The position numbers were made by a program, and so were the translations under genes. A model generated the notes under the pieces. The model saw only the letters and a list, made by a program, of their open reading frames with translations, made no database searches and was not told the origin of the DNA. DNA of 64,000 bases from Parasponia andersonii (taxonomy: Eukaryota; Streptophyta; Magnoliopsida; Rosales; Cannabaceae), in contig JXTB01000052.1 of NCBI GenBank assembly GCA_002914805.1, forward strand, positions 332,328 through 396,327, read 5' to 3'. Of the stretch, positions 1 to 12,459 are shown piece after piece (the stretch's first letter is position 1; each line of letters opens with the position of its first letter).

Positions 1-897
1 GTATTTGCCATTATCGTCGCAGGTGGAATTTGACAAATATTTCTGCCGGAATAGCCCTCCTTCTAGCGCCAATTGTTGATGGAGGTTTTATCAACAATAA
101 ATTTATGAATAATTAAGAGATGTGGCTTGTGTAAACTGAGATAAATAATCAAAACAAATAAGGAAACACAGATTTATAGTGGTTCGGCTCCAAAAAAGAT
201 GAGCCTACGTCCACTGTTTTCTCACTATATTGATGAATATTCAAGGGTACAATACTCGAATGCTAATGAAGAACGCTCAAGACTTAGACCACCCTAAGCG
301 TGTATTTGCTCTAACTTCTACCCTCTCCGACTTGTTTCTGCCCAGAATGTGTGATCATCCTTTCGGAACATAGAGCCCCCCTTTATATAGATTGTAGTGA
401 CCTTATCCCCTTAGATTCCTTATGTCTCTAGGATCCTAATCGAATAAACGAGTAACTATGCAATTGGATAATTATCCAATTAAGTAATTGGATAATTATT
501 CGAAAAAGATAACTTAGTTAATCGCAAATAGGAGTCTTCAGTTTTAGGAATCTTCAGTTTCCCATTCCTTGTAGGCTTCTTCCACAGCATTTACTTGTTT
601 CCCTCTTCTTGTAGGTTTCCTCTATAGTGTTTTCGTGTTTCCCTTTTCCTATAGGTTCCCTGTTTATTAAGGAAAACTATACGGAGAAGGTCGCACAAAA
701 ACCTGCAGAAGAGATCGCATGCAAGCATCACGGAGGAGGTCGCATGTAAACATCACAGAGGAGGTCGCATATATTCTATATGTGGAAGGTCGCACATATC
801 CTTCACAGAGGAGGTCGCATATACATCATATGCAACCTTAGGATTTTAGACCGTACAACAGTATATATTAGGTCTTGATGTTCTCCTGCCCTAAACA
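1..897 (-). mobile_element. Partial LTR retrotransposon, 5' LTR end (element continues off the left edge)
   Basis: A probable LTR runs from about 74 (TGTTGATGG) to about 897 (CTAAACA), read as a minus-strand 5' LTR. Just left of it the minus strand reads TTGGCGCTAGAAGGAGGG, a primer-binding-site-like stretch, so the internal region lies mostly outside the window. A minus-strand TATA-like CTATATAAAGGGG sits near 371-388, which also supports the orientation. The gtggttcggctcc / cctacgtccact block near 180-215 is a kind of sequence often seen in plant LTRs. No coding region is visible here. The outer LTR end is inferred, since the second LTR is not in the window to compare. Confidence 0.6.
685..822. 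repeat. 25-bp tandem minisatellite, six units, inside the left-edge LTR
   Basis: The core tcgca recurs at 691, 715, 740, 765, 790 and 815, an almost exact 24-25-bp period, usually within the context agaggaggtcgcatata. For a minus-strand LTR this lies upstream of the TATA-like box, that is in U3, where plant LTRs may carry repeated enhancer-like boxes. The position and period are seen directly; the enhancer role is inference. Confidence 0.85.
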
Positions 898-1532
898 GTT
901 CATTAAAAAATAAAAAAATTAACTACAAATTTTGATGATTTAAGATTGACAATTAATAAAAATTACAAAGTTCATTCAACATACACAATTAAATAAGTAC
1001 ACTACAAATTGTTTTATTTTTTTTCGGTAAAATACAGATTGTTATATTTGAATATACATATTTAAATCCATTGTTTCTATAATCAAACCACCAGTTATAC
1101 ACAAATTGAATTGTTACTGTAAAATTTAATCATCCGTTTGATTGACTTTCAAAGTCATGAAGTACATGCAGTATTCAATCCGTAACAAGCTTTATAAATA
1201 TATACGTCTAAGTTGACACATGAAAGAAGTCGTCCCTTATTTGTAAACACACTGTCGTTGTGTTTTTCCACTGACGACCCATTTTCAATTAGATGCATGC
1301 CCAACCTTTTTTTATCACTCTTGATCAATAATTTAGTCCTGTCTGTTAATACCTGTAAATATATTTTTCTCTTCTTCATTCACTAATTAAACCAAAAGCT
1401 GTTTATACAGTACTAAATGAAAATTAACATTTTCATTAGTGATATGTTGCGAGTTTATCAAAACTTGAGGTTCGGTTGTTCCACTTACAAACTCATACAA
1501 ACTGCAACCTTTTAAATTTATTTTCACGTGTT
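898..1532. other. AT-rich intergenic DNA, no feature recognised
   Basis: This stretch between the left-edge LTR and the solo LTR holds no recognisable gene, RNA or repeat. A 74-codon minus-strand open frame (1155-1379) has no family resemblance and is probably chance. Confidence 0.6.
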
Positions 1533-1603
1533 AGACTTGTAAAACCCCATAAAAATTGTAAGGGTTAAATGGTCTTTTGGCCCAATTTTATTTTTTAAAA
1601 ATC

Positions 1604-1639
<36 letters not shown>

Positions 1640-3804
1640 AATATATTTAAAATTCGAATTTTGAGTTAATTTAAAGGAATTTTTGAAAATATGGACCAGA
1701 TAGCAATTTAAAGGACTTAAATGACAAAATTCTCAAACCAGGGACTAAATTATAAAACTTGGTGTCCATTTATAATAGGACACATGTCCCCTCAGCTCTC
1801 TCTCTCGCACGATTTCTTTATCTGCTGAAAAATAGCAAAAACGCCAAAAATCCAGTCGAGCTATGATGGAGCTCCTCCCGTCGACATCAAGCACGGCCAC
1901 TGACCAACGTTGAAAGCGCGAAGCCAGACGATCCTCACGCCGCTGGTTGCGGCACCATATGACGTCGCCATCACCGAAAAAATTCGAAAAACACCATGGC
2001 TTCCAAAGCTCGCCGGTGCCGATTTCAGCGTCCATTCGCCGTGAAAATGGTCGGGTTTGATTCATCTCAACATGATTTTTAACGTGGTATATATATCTTA
2101 CTCAATATTGCCCAGATTGGATTTTGCCATTTTTGTCAATTTTGAGCTATTTTAGTTTTATATTTAAAATTTTTAATCCGACAGTTAGTTTGTAAAATAT
2201 ACCTTATATTTGTGATGTACTTGTGAAAACAAAACTTTTGTATATATTGACTATATTTGGTGACGAGCTCAAAAATCTAAATCTAACGGCTTAGATTGTC
2301 TCGATTTATGTGCCGTAGGCTCGGGTTCAGTCCGAATCCAAATCAGTCAAATTATATATCTAACCTAGTATTTTTAGGTGCTTTGAATTCAGCGGTGAAG
2401 CCCGTTTCATGATCTGAAGCTCCGATTGAAAATCAAGTTTTCAAATCTATCGAACAAAGGTTTAGAAATGACGCCCGATCCTCTAAACGATGCCAAACTT
2501 TTCATAGCCTCGTAACTCTATTTGGACACTCGATTCAGGTGAGGATTCGGTTATTTGATCTTTAACTTGGTTTAATTTTAATTTTTACATATTATGATTA
2601 AATATGGAATCTCGTGATTTAATTTCTAAAAATTGTGTTTACATTTATTTTTGACATGATTTGAGATATAAACTATCTAGGAGATACCTCACACTGGTTA
2701 GCATGTCATATATAATATTTACATTATTTTATGTAGGAAATTAGTTTTTTGGATTTTAATTGAAAATGGCTGTTGTACTGCTGAAATTTTTAGAAAATCC
2801 AATATGGTTTGAGAACTTAGTTTTGAGGACTAAAAGTGGTTTGAATAAAGAATACTACATGGTTATTTTATAATTTTGTAGAAATGGTGTATATCTTTAT
2901 TCTATCATTCATATAGAATTTGCATGCATTCACATACTTACGTGGCAGTTGGACTTACGGTTCCCCATATTAGGTACTCGGACTTACGGTCACCTCATTA
3001 AGGGTTCAGACTTACGGGTGATCCATTAGGATACTTCGGACATCATGATTGTATACATAGTTATATGTTGGCTTGAATAGATATGTATTGATTTTGGTGA
3101 ATGATTTACAATAGTTTGGAATATTTAAACTATTGGACTGTGATTTCCATATGAATTTTATGAACTATTTTGAATGGATTATTAACAATGTAGGACCTTC
3201 AACGTGAGTATATTTATTATGTATAAAAACTTGTAATCGAATCTCTACTGAGTATTCATGTACTCAACTCTTACTTCCTCACACTTTTAGGTGTTGATTT
3301 ATTTTGTGATAATTGTTCTAGTAGCTTGACAAGTATATTTGGCATATGCTTGCAGTTCTATTCTTCTCCAATGGTTGGTTCTTATTCTATTTCATCTCTA
3401 CCTTTCTTTGTCAAATTTATTTAGCCAATAATAGTTTAATTACTAAGTGGATGTGTGAGGATAATTTTACTATAAAATTTGAGTACTTAGAAATACAAAT
3501 GATTTTTATATAAAATATTTGGACATTGGAGCTAAGGTTTTAATTTGACTTATTTTACTAAATTTTACAAATATTTCTAAACTATTAATTAGAATTTCTT
3601 ATAAACTTTAAGTGAAATATTTTCTCGAAAAATTTATATTAATAAAGGGTTTCCTCAATTCGATTTTTTTTTTTACTTTTAAGGATTAAAATATAAAATT
3701 TCAAAAACTCGATTTTCTGGAATTTTGAAAAATCAATATTTACTACTGCGTTAATATAAAATTACTAAAAATCACGGCTTCAGATTTCTAATTGTAACAA
3801 GACT
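1533..3804 (+). mobile_element. Solo LTR of a Ty3/Gypsy (Tekay-like) element with AGACT target duplication
   Basis: The LTR runs 1538-3799 (TGTAAAACCCC to ...TTGTAACA) and is flanked by the perfect 5-bp duplication AGACT at 1533-1537 and 3800-3804. No internal region is present, so it is a solo LTR left by LTR-LTR recombination. It aligns, in opposite orientation, with the 57700-59400 stretch, including the tail block of about 3640-3799. Within it are a TAA microsatellite (about 1605-1636), a CT-rich tract near 1792-1806 and three direct copies of ggacttacgg (2951-3020). Open frames inside it, such as 1745-2065 on the minus strand, belong to the LTR and are not genes. Confidence 0.87.
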
Positions 3805-4217
3805 TCTAATATATAATGATTTTATCATTAAATATTCTCTAGTAAACATATAAAGGTGGAGTCACCATAAGAATTAAAAGTTTTAGTTAGAAAAATTTAG
3901 CCAGAAATAAAATTTTGTGAGCAAAGTGATTTTTATGTAACAAAATAAATTTGTTGCTAACTATTTGTTATTAGTCGCAAGGAATATTTAATAGCAAAGT
4001 TTTTGACAACAAACATTCAAAATAAAAAGTTTTCTAATTTTTTTTTTATACATTTAACTACAAATTTTGGCTTCTATAACTAGTTATTAGAATTAGGGAT
4101 AAAAAAAAATAGTAGCAGAAAGTCATACTTTCCAACTACAAAACTATTTTTGTCACTATAATAATCGAAGTAATAGAGGGAGTACTAAAGTTGAAAAAAA
4201 AATTCAAAAAACAAAGG

Positions 4218-4749
4218 TATTAGTGCGGTTCTTACCAGCTGTCCACGTGTCTTCGAACTGCTAATGTCAAGTACCTTTTCTCATCATGACTTACTCCAAA
4301 AATCATGGACCGTGATTACCGTAATTTTTCTTGTATCGTCGTGACCTGCTTTCTGCCGTCCCCTATGGCTCGAGCTTGGCGGGGGCGAGACTTTGACAAA
4401 CCGCTGTCCTGTTAAGACGGTCTGCCCAATGTGCATACCTACCCAGGATTGTATTAAATGCCCTGTATGGGTCTGGAGCAGCGCGCTGCCTCCAATGATC
4501 TTTTTGAAAAAGACCCTCGAGGCTCCTGACCCCCAATTGTCGACGTAAGAATTAGATTAGGCCGAACCCGTCTAGAGTCTAGGATGGATTCGGCCCTGGC
4601 CTCCGACAACCCACGGGCCCATACGGTACCACGTACGACTTGTATGGCCTTTAAGCGGTCCTTCTGGACACGTGTCGGACGGTGTGCCTCCTGCCACCTG
4701 TTCTGCCACTTAATCGTCCACGTGGTACATGATCTAGAAGGGCTATTTT
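4218..4749 (-). mobile_element. Solo LTR of the Tat-lineage family, minus orientation
   Basis: Read on the minus strand, this stretch matches the LTR of the Tat element at 37540. The element's terminal block corresponds to 4218 onward (TATTAGTGCGGTTCTTACC). The ccacttaatcgtccacgtgg block near 4707-4727 corresponds to the element's LTR start. It is shorter than the 815-831-bp intact LTRs and diverged, so it is an older relative. No target duplication was found. The 4584-4886 open frame is a by-product of its GC-rich sequence. Confidence 0.75.
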
Positions 4750-5313
4750 GCCGTCATCGTTCAAGCCAGGAGGTCTTTGGATTCTTCTCCTCTCAACTAC
4801 TCACTATTGAATTTTTTTTCAGTTTCTCCAATCAATTTCTCAGACCAATTTCTCAAATCGATTTTTCCAATCAGTTTCTCTGGTAAAGTTTCCCTAATCA
4901 ATTCATCTAGCTTGGTTTTTCCAACTTTCCAGCTCGTCATTGATTTTCTCACAATTCGCCCTAAAAAAATGGTGGATTTTGATGGTAATCTAAGATATTC
5001 TCCTATGGTTTTTTTTTTCTTGCGAGTTCTTCGTAAGTCCATTAGCTTTTGGCAAATTTGTATTTCTATTTCATTCTTTAATTTCTCAATAAATCTATTC
5101 CATATTTGCCATGCTCGAATATTTTCTATCCCTCATTTTGTTCTTTTTTTTTGAGAAAAGATTTTGTTTTTTTTTTTGTTGAGAAAAGATTTCTTTAGTT
5201 AGAGAATAACTTTTTATGAAATTATGTGCTTAATATGTTTGATAAAAAGCCTAAAATTTTTGTGACTAATGCATAATTTTCAGTCACAAAAATTGATTAT
5301 TTAGTGATGAAAT
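4750..5313. other. Unassigned stretch, probably interior of the outer CACTA-like element
   Basis: It contains a run of loosely repeated aatcaatttctc / aatcagtttctc units (about 4810-4885), T-rich microsatellites (5147-5190) and gtgactaa/agtcac motifs (5240-5305). The overlapping plus-strand open frames at 4777-5154 are of low complexity and match no family I know. A small captured host fragment is possible but not shown. Confidence 0.4.
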
Positions 5314-5738
5314 TGTTGGGTTTTAATTTTCTATGTTGGCTTACGTAGTTAAGGACAATTATATAATACTAAGACTATCTAATTAAGTGGGTCATTAAGT
5401 GATCTAAGCTTTGGACTCAGGAAATTACTAACCATATATGTGATTTATAATATCTAGTTACCCATTACTGATCTAATAAGGATTGATGGGGTCTCTATTG
5501 GCTATCAGAGAGAGTTCCTATTAAGCATATATAGAGTATTTTGGCTGTGGAAGACCTTCTACCATTAAGCTTTATAGAGTTTATCACTTCCACTTATGTG
5601 ATCACATCGTTTTGCTGTCAATTGCAATAGATTCAAGTTAGTCACAATTTTCTCTTAATAAATCTTTTCCTAACAATTTAGTATGATAGATTCTAAGATT
5701 ATATTTAGTTTAATAATAAATTAAGCATATCTAATAAG
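5314..5738 (+). repeat. Left (5') LTR of the plus-strand Copia element
   Basis: Matches 20927-21424 over most of its length and is followed directly by a TGGTATCA-type primer site. It is shorter than its partner. The end is approximate. Confidence 0.8.
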
Positions 5739-6799
5739 TGGTATCAAAGTAGGAAATCATGTTAAATTGATTAGGAATATTATGCACGTCTTTATTTTAT
5801 CATATCTTTACCTATTTGGCTTTCTAGGGTTTAGATATTACATGTATGATTGTTGAATTTTTCATAATTTTGCTTAGAATGGATTTCAACTATGGGTCGT
5901 TATTTTGAAGAATTAGGGCTTAAAACATCTAATTTTTGATGATTTTTTGGGTGTTTTCGACAATTTACACAAATATGGAATTTTCGAGATTCGTGCTCGA
6001 ATAGTATTTTTAGTTAACTGAAAATGCGACTACGAGACATGTTGATTTTTTGACCTATTTTTGAATTTCAGGTCACCTGTGAGCAATTTTGACCTATTTC
6101 ATGTGGTCTGACTCAAAATTTGACCCATTAAGTTTTCAAAATGATCTACACTTTTCTATTGAAAGCTCAATTTGGTTCATAAGTTGACAGGGTGTTTGCC
6201 AAATTTAAGTTGATCAAACCTGATAATTTGGTTTCTGTCAGTTTCAATCGACTGAAAATAGACTATCGGTCAACCGTTCTTTGATCGAAAACAACAATTT
6301 AGTCTATGTTGTTTTTGGTCGACTTAAGTAGTTGACCTATTATAATTTAGTGGTCGACCAACCCTCTCAAGTGGTTGACCAGTCTTACTGTAGAGAGAAA
6401 CTTTTGTTAATTTGGGCACCTAAGTTATTTTTCTTTGCATGTATTGTCTTATATTCTAAAATAAATAAATTAAAATAATATGTTGCCGAAGTAACCTATA
6501 TTATGTAGATTTATTTGTTTGAGGGTATAAAGATGTTGTGCGTTTATTATTTATACGAATAATTACTAGCCCAAAGGAAGGTGATTATTTGGCCAAATAA
6601 TGAACACACTTTCGGTAATATATATGTGATGATTATTAAGTTTCTATGTGGACAACAAATTGGCCTAAAGAAAGATTTACTGTTTAATAGAATTTATTGT
6701 TAATATTTGATTACTACATTGAAAGTTACCATTTACAAATTGATAAGTCAGCCAAAAAGAAGGTTTCTTGATATTGTTCTGGGTATCTTGTGATGAGAG

Positions 6800-8446
6800 T
6801 GGTGGTGTTTATTGGAATAAATTTCTGGAAAATATTTTCATAAAATTATTTTCAAGAACACCTTAGTTTTGTAAAATCAAGAAACGCAGCGGAATTGGTC
6901 GTATAAAATTTTTCTTTTTACAAAATGTTTCAGATCATGATCTAACATGAATGAACTCTTGATCTAGATAAGAACAATACCCGGATTCGCTCCACAACCT
7001 TCTCGTCTTTCTGTCTATTCTCGAAAGCCGTTTGATTGATCCGGTGGGTGGTCACCTTCTTGATTCCCAACAAAGAGATATGCAGATGAATAAGAAGACA
7101 ATCTTCTTGAACCGATTTCTCCGGGATGGCCGAAACACCAAGGACAGTGAATCCCTAGTGGTGGCCAATTTTCTCTGCTCTCTCTCTCTACTTTTGTGTG
7201 ACACTCTCTTCTCAAGGGGGTGTTTTACATGTAACACTTCTGTCTTATTGCTAAAGAATTTTTCTATTAAATATAGAGAGATTAGTAAACCCTAATGGGC
7301 TTATTGGGCTTGTTGGGCTCAACTGATCATCAAATGACTATTAGGCTTTAATTTGAGCTAGACAGGGGACTAGATGGATCCATAAAGCCCAAGCTCCAAT
7401 GAACCATATATCCACTATCATAATTAACTCTTAATTATGATTAGGCCTTGTCCATTAATATTAGGGCACACCACTATAGGCCCAATATTAAACTCTTGGA
7501 CTAAATGTCATTTATTTTATGTGAAGCTTATTAACAATTAATTAGCTCGATCCATTTAGCATAACTATACCTGTAGACATACCCCCAATGCAATGCCATA
7601 CTAGTAGGAAAAAATTACCGTATTACCCCTCTAGTACATATTTATTTTTGAGTTACCATTTATCATCTAATGGATAATAGTTGACTATGGTGTTTGTATC
7701 TGCTTATACCAACACAGTCAAATTCACATAGTGAATACCGGGGCCCTAGTTTATATTATCCAAATACTTGAAAAAACTCAAAGTGACATCATATGCATAG
7801 TGTCCATCATGAAAAACATTCTACACATTTCATATACCTTATCTTCTAAGATACCAGAGTTCGAACCATAAATCGGAACTAGTCCTTTAGTAACTCAAAA
7901 AGACAAAACATATGAAAGAAGTTCATTAATCACTAGGATTAAGGTCTTCTACAATAGTGCTAGATTAGTAAAATTAGAAATTTGAGTTACGACACTTAAC
8001 CTCAAATTCTAATTAACTAGGTCCTGCTCGATGCTGTTATAACTTTCTTATAACATACTAGTGTTTCTATCTGAAGATTCACTTCGATAATTAAAGACTT
8101 CATTAATTACATAGACAACACTACATTATATGGTATAGTAAAGTATTCCATCTTCAAGATGCAGAATGCGAACAATTTAATTTAGACATAATGAAACAAA
8201 GAATATAATGTCTCCCACATATGAACTCATTATACGAATAATTCTTTATTACTCATTTCATGTCTTGGAATCTTTTAGATGTTTGCATAAGATAAACATA
8301 CACATCACATGTATATCAATGAGACATAAATGAAATAGAAATTCATAACATGGAATTTATTAATAACAAATAGATACTAAATAATCCAATAAATATTATT
8401 TATAATGTCTAAATAATAAACTGCTTTATAGGACATTATTCCAACA
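6800..8446 (-). repeat. 3' LTR (left) of the minus-strand Copia element
   Basis: 1647 bp, collinear with 14727-16377. In the first ~200 bp I count about 15 differences by eye, so the insertion is moderately old but younger than its host Copia. Confidence 0.95.
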
Positions 8447-8462
8447 ATCTCCTACTTGGCCT

Positions 8463-11400
8463 TTAAATCAGATGTGACATATCATGCAGTCCCATTCCTT
8501 CTAGGTGGTCCTTAAATACTTTGGTAACCAAAGATTTGGTAAAAGGATCAGCAAGATTCTCTGTAGACGCTATCTTACTCACTATCATGTCTCCTCTTTG
8601 AACAATTTCTTTGAGTACATGATATTTGCTCTCTATGTGTTTTCCCTTCTTGTGGCTTCTGGGCTCTCTGGAGTTAGCAACTGCTCCACTGTTATCACAG
8701 TAAAGTGTCATAGGTTGTTGTGCTCCAGGTACTATCTCAAGATCCAAAAGGAAATTACGAAGCCAGATCACCTCTTTAGCTGCTTCAGAAGCTGCCACAT
8801 ATTCGGCCTTTATGGTTGAATCCACAACACAAGATTTCTTGATACTCCTCCATATAATGGCTCCACCACCAAGGGTAAAGACTGAACTAGAGGTTGATCT
8901 TCTAGATTCTTTATCAGATTGAAATTCTGAATTAGTATATCCAACATATGTTAGATCTTCTCCAGAATATACAAGCATATGATTTCTAGTTCTCCAAAGA
9001 TACTTTAGAATATGCTTGACTACACTCCAATGTTCAGGTCCTGGATTGGATTGGTAACGACTTACAATCCCAATAGCATAACAAATATCTGGTCTTGTGC
9101 AAAGCATGGCATACATGAGACATCCTACTGCCGAAGCATAAGGAATATTTCTTATATGTTCCTTCTCTTTTTCTGTCTTAGGAGAATTCTCATTAGACAG
9201 AGTAATTCCTTTACGAAAGGGTGTTAAGCCTTTCTTAGAATTGTGTATTGCAAACCTTACCAGTATTTTGTCTACATATGAAGCTTGTGATAAAGCTATG
9301 CGTTTGTTCTTTCTGTCTTGTAGAATCTGTATTCCTAAAACATAGCAAGCTTCACCTAAGTCCTTTATATCAAACTGTTGTGCTAACCAGACTTTTACTG
9401 ATGATAATATCCAACATCATTCCCAATGATTAGAATATCATCAACATACAGTATCAGAAAAATCACTTTGTTATCCTGAATTCTTTTATAGACTCAAGGT
9501 TCATCTATGTTTTGTTCAAAACTATACAACTTAATTGCTTCATCAAATCTTATGTTCCATGATCTAGATGCTTGCTTGAGTCCATAAATAGATCTCTTAA
9601 GTTCACAAACTTTTCTTTCTTGACCCTTTTCAACGAATCTCTCTGGTTATATCATATAGATACATTCATCAAGATTGCCATTCAGGAATGTAGTCTTGAT
9701 GTCCATTTGCCATATCTCATAATCAAGAGATGCAGCGATGGATAAGAGTATGCGAATAGACTTGATCATAGCTACAGGAGAAAAGGTTTCTTCATAGTCG
9801 ATACCTTCTTTTTGTGTATAACCCTTTGCAACTAACCTTGCCTTGAAAGTCTCCACTTTTCTGTCTATTTCTCTCTTTCTCTTATAGACCCACTTACACC
9901 CAATGAGTTTTATCCCTTCAGGTGGATCTACAAGTTCCCAGACTTTATTAGAGTACATGAACTCTATTTCAGATTCCATTGCCTTTTGCTAGAGATCTTT
10001 ATCAACATTATCCATTGCCTCATTGTAAGTGTAAGGATCAGATTCTTGATCACAAGACTCTCCTATTCTCAAGTATCTTTCAGGTAATCTCACAACTCTC
10101 CCACTACGATGAGGATTCGATGTTTGTTGAGTTTTAAGTGATTTATCTTTTCTAAATGCTTTCTCTATCTTATCTTCTATAGATGGGCTGATAACATCAT
10201 TAGTTAATTCTTCTAGAACTAACTTACTTTTGGGCTTGAAATCTTTCATATAATTTTCTTCCAAGAAAGTAGCATTTGTACTCACAAACACTTTCTTTTC
10301 TTCAGTACTATAGAAATAATACCCTCTAGTTCCTTTTGGGTAACCTATAAATAGACATAATTTAGATCGTGATTCCAACTTAGTCATTTTCCCTTTCAAC
10401 GCGTATGCTGGATAATCCCAAATATGGATATGATGCAAACTAGGTTTATGTCCTTTCCATAGTTCAAATGGAGTCTTAGGTATTGACTTAGAAGGAACTC
10501 TATTCAGCAGGTATACAGCAGTTTCTAAGGCATAACCCCAAAAAGATACAGGTAATTATAAATAACTGAGTATTGACCTATCCATATCCAAAAGTGTCCT
10601 ATTTCTTCTTTTAGCAATACCATTTAGTTGAGGCTTGCCAGGTGCTGTGACTTTGGATAGGATCCCATTGTCTGTGAGAAATTCAAAGAATTCTCCAGAG
10701 AGGTATTCACCACCTCGATCAGATTGAGGGGTTTTTATGTTCTTTTATAACTGCTTTTTAGTTTATGCTTTGAATTCTCTGAATTTTTCAAAAGAATCCG
10801 ATTTGCGTTGCATTAAGTAAACATAATTAAATCTAGAATAATCATCCGTAAACATAATGAAGTATTCAAATCCTCCTCGTGCTTGAATATTTAAGGGCCC
10901 ACAGACATTAGTGTGTGCTAACTCAAGACATTCTTGAACTCTAAGACCTTTTCTAGTAAATGATCTTTTAGTCATTTTACCTTCCATACATGATTCGCAA
11001 GTTGGTAATGGTTTGACTTCTAACGAATTTAGAGGTCCATCATTGACTAACCTTTGAATTCTGTTTAGGTTAATATGACCGAGTGTCAAATGCCAGAGAT
11101 AAGTTTCATCATTAGTACTCACTTTCACTTTCTTAAGTTTAGATTCTATATGTTAAGAAATATTTTCAAGATTGTGCAATGAGATACTTTTAGGTTGAAT
11201 AAAGAAAATATTACTCCTATGAGTACCAGTGCAAATAAGACTTTTATTCTTTCTAATAGAAACTTTATTGTCAAAAGGAACAGAATAACCTTGTGTCATT
11301 AAATAGGAAATAGAAATCAAATTCTATTTAAACACCGGAATGTAATAACAATTCTTTATTTCTAAAAACCTAAAATCATCGAAATTCAAAACAACATCTC

Positions 11401-12419
11401 CCATTACGCAAGCTTCAACTATTGAGCCATCTCCCAATCATAATATGAACTCTTCACTAGCGAACTTCCTAGTTTCCTTGAACCCCTGCAAAGTATTACA
11501 AACATGGTTAGTGGCTCCCGAATCTACGATCCAAGAATCGATAGAATCAACCACATAACAAGCCTTAATTGTCATTACCTTGTTTGTCCTTGCCGTTGTC
11601 CTTTTTCCTTTTAAGGGCTAGGTAAGTTTTGCAGTTTCTCTTTCAATGTCCATCCTTACCGCAGTGGAAACATTTTTCCTTTGGTTTAACATCCTTCTTG
11701 GTCTTCTTTTTCTTTGGAGCCAGAGAAACATGAGTCTTTTTCTTCCACTTACCTTTGCCTTTCGACTTAGGTTTGGAAGAACTAGCTTGAGCTACATTAG
11801 TCTCAGTTGACCCCGACTTATTCTTCTTAAGAATATTTTCTGTTATTTGCAGATCCTTCATCAGGCCAGTAAGAGTATAATCCTTCTAGCGAATTTCATG
11901 ATCAATCTTAATTTGATTGAAGGTGTCTGACAATGTGTTCAAAACCATGTCAATTTGGGTGTCACATTCAATTGCAGCTCCAAGGATTTCTGATTCGTTA
12001 AGGTATGCGATGACTTTCATCATATGTTCTCGAACTCGAGTACCCTTCTTTTGACAAAGATTCATATATGCACTTGTAGTCTCATTTCTAGCTTGATGAC
12101 CGAGACTGGTGAACATTTCATCAACACTCAGCATAATGTCAACATCAGTATCCATCCCACGATATTGTTGTTGCAATATATTGCTCATTGAGCCAAGTAT
12201 ATAGCACTTAGCCATCTCATCAGATTGCTTCCACTTATCATATAAGTTTCTTTCATCATTGGTGGATTCCTCAGTTGGCTGAGCAGGACATGGAGTGGTG
12301 AGAACCCACTTATGTTTATCAGCAGTAAGCACTATGTCTAGGTTATATTTCCAGTCTACATAGTTTTCACCGTCTAGCTTATTTTGCGTGAGTAAAGTGG
12401 ATAAGGGATTAAGTGCCAT
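8463..12419 (-). pseudogene. Copia gag-pol remnant (minus strand)
   Basis: The gag begins MALNPLSTLLTQNKLDGENY (Met at 12419), the UBN2-type gag of plant Copia elements, followed by the CCHC zinc knuckle near 11650. Next come a DSGATNHV aspartic protease, GAG-pre-integrase with LWHLTLGHINLNRIQ and CESCMEGK, an integrase core with DDYSRF, a reverse transcriptase with WVYKRKREID and KGYTQKEGIDYEETFSPV, and an RNase H with AEYVAASEAAKEVIWL and LADPFTKSL. Order and content are those of a complete Copia polyprotein, but the region is broken at several points and is a fossil. Confidence 0.92.
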
Positions 12420-12459
12420 ATCTACTGAAAAATAAATAAATATTCCACGTATAAGCAAA

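Noticed and set aside
1745-2065. 106-codon minus-strand frame
   Set aside because: Wholly within the 1538-3799 solo LTR; no domain.
4584-5154. Host gene first exon beginning near 4584 or 4777
   Set aside because: The first frame is inside a solo LTR; the second is low-complexity Phe/Ser/Ile sequence with no homology I recognise.
5295-5313. Target duplication for the plus-strand Copia element
   Set aside because: Candidates such as gaaat and ttagt do not match cleanly at the right end, whose LTR border I could not fix.
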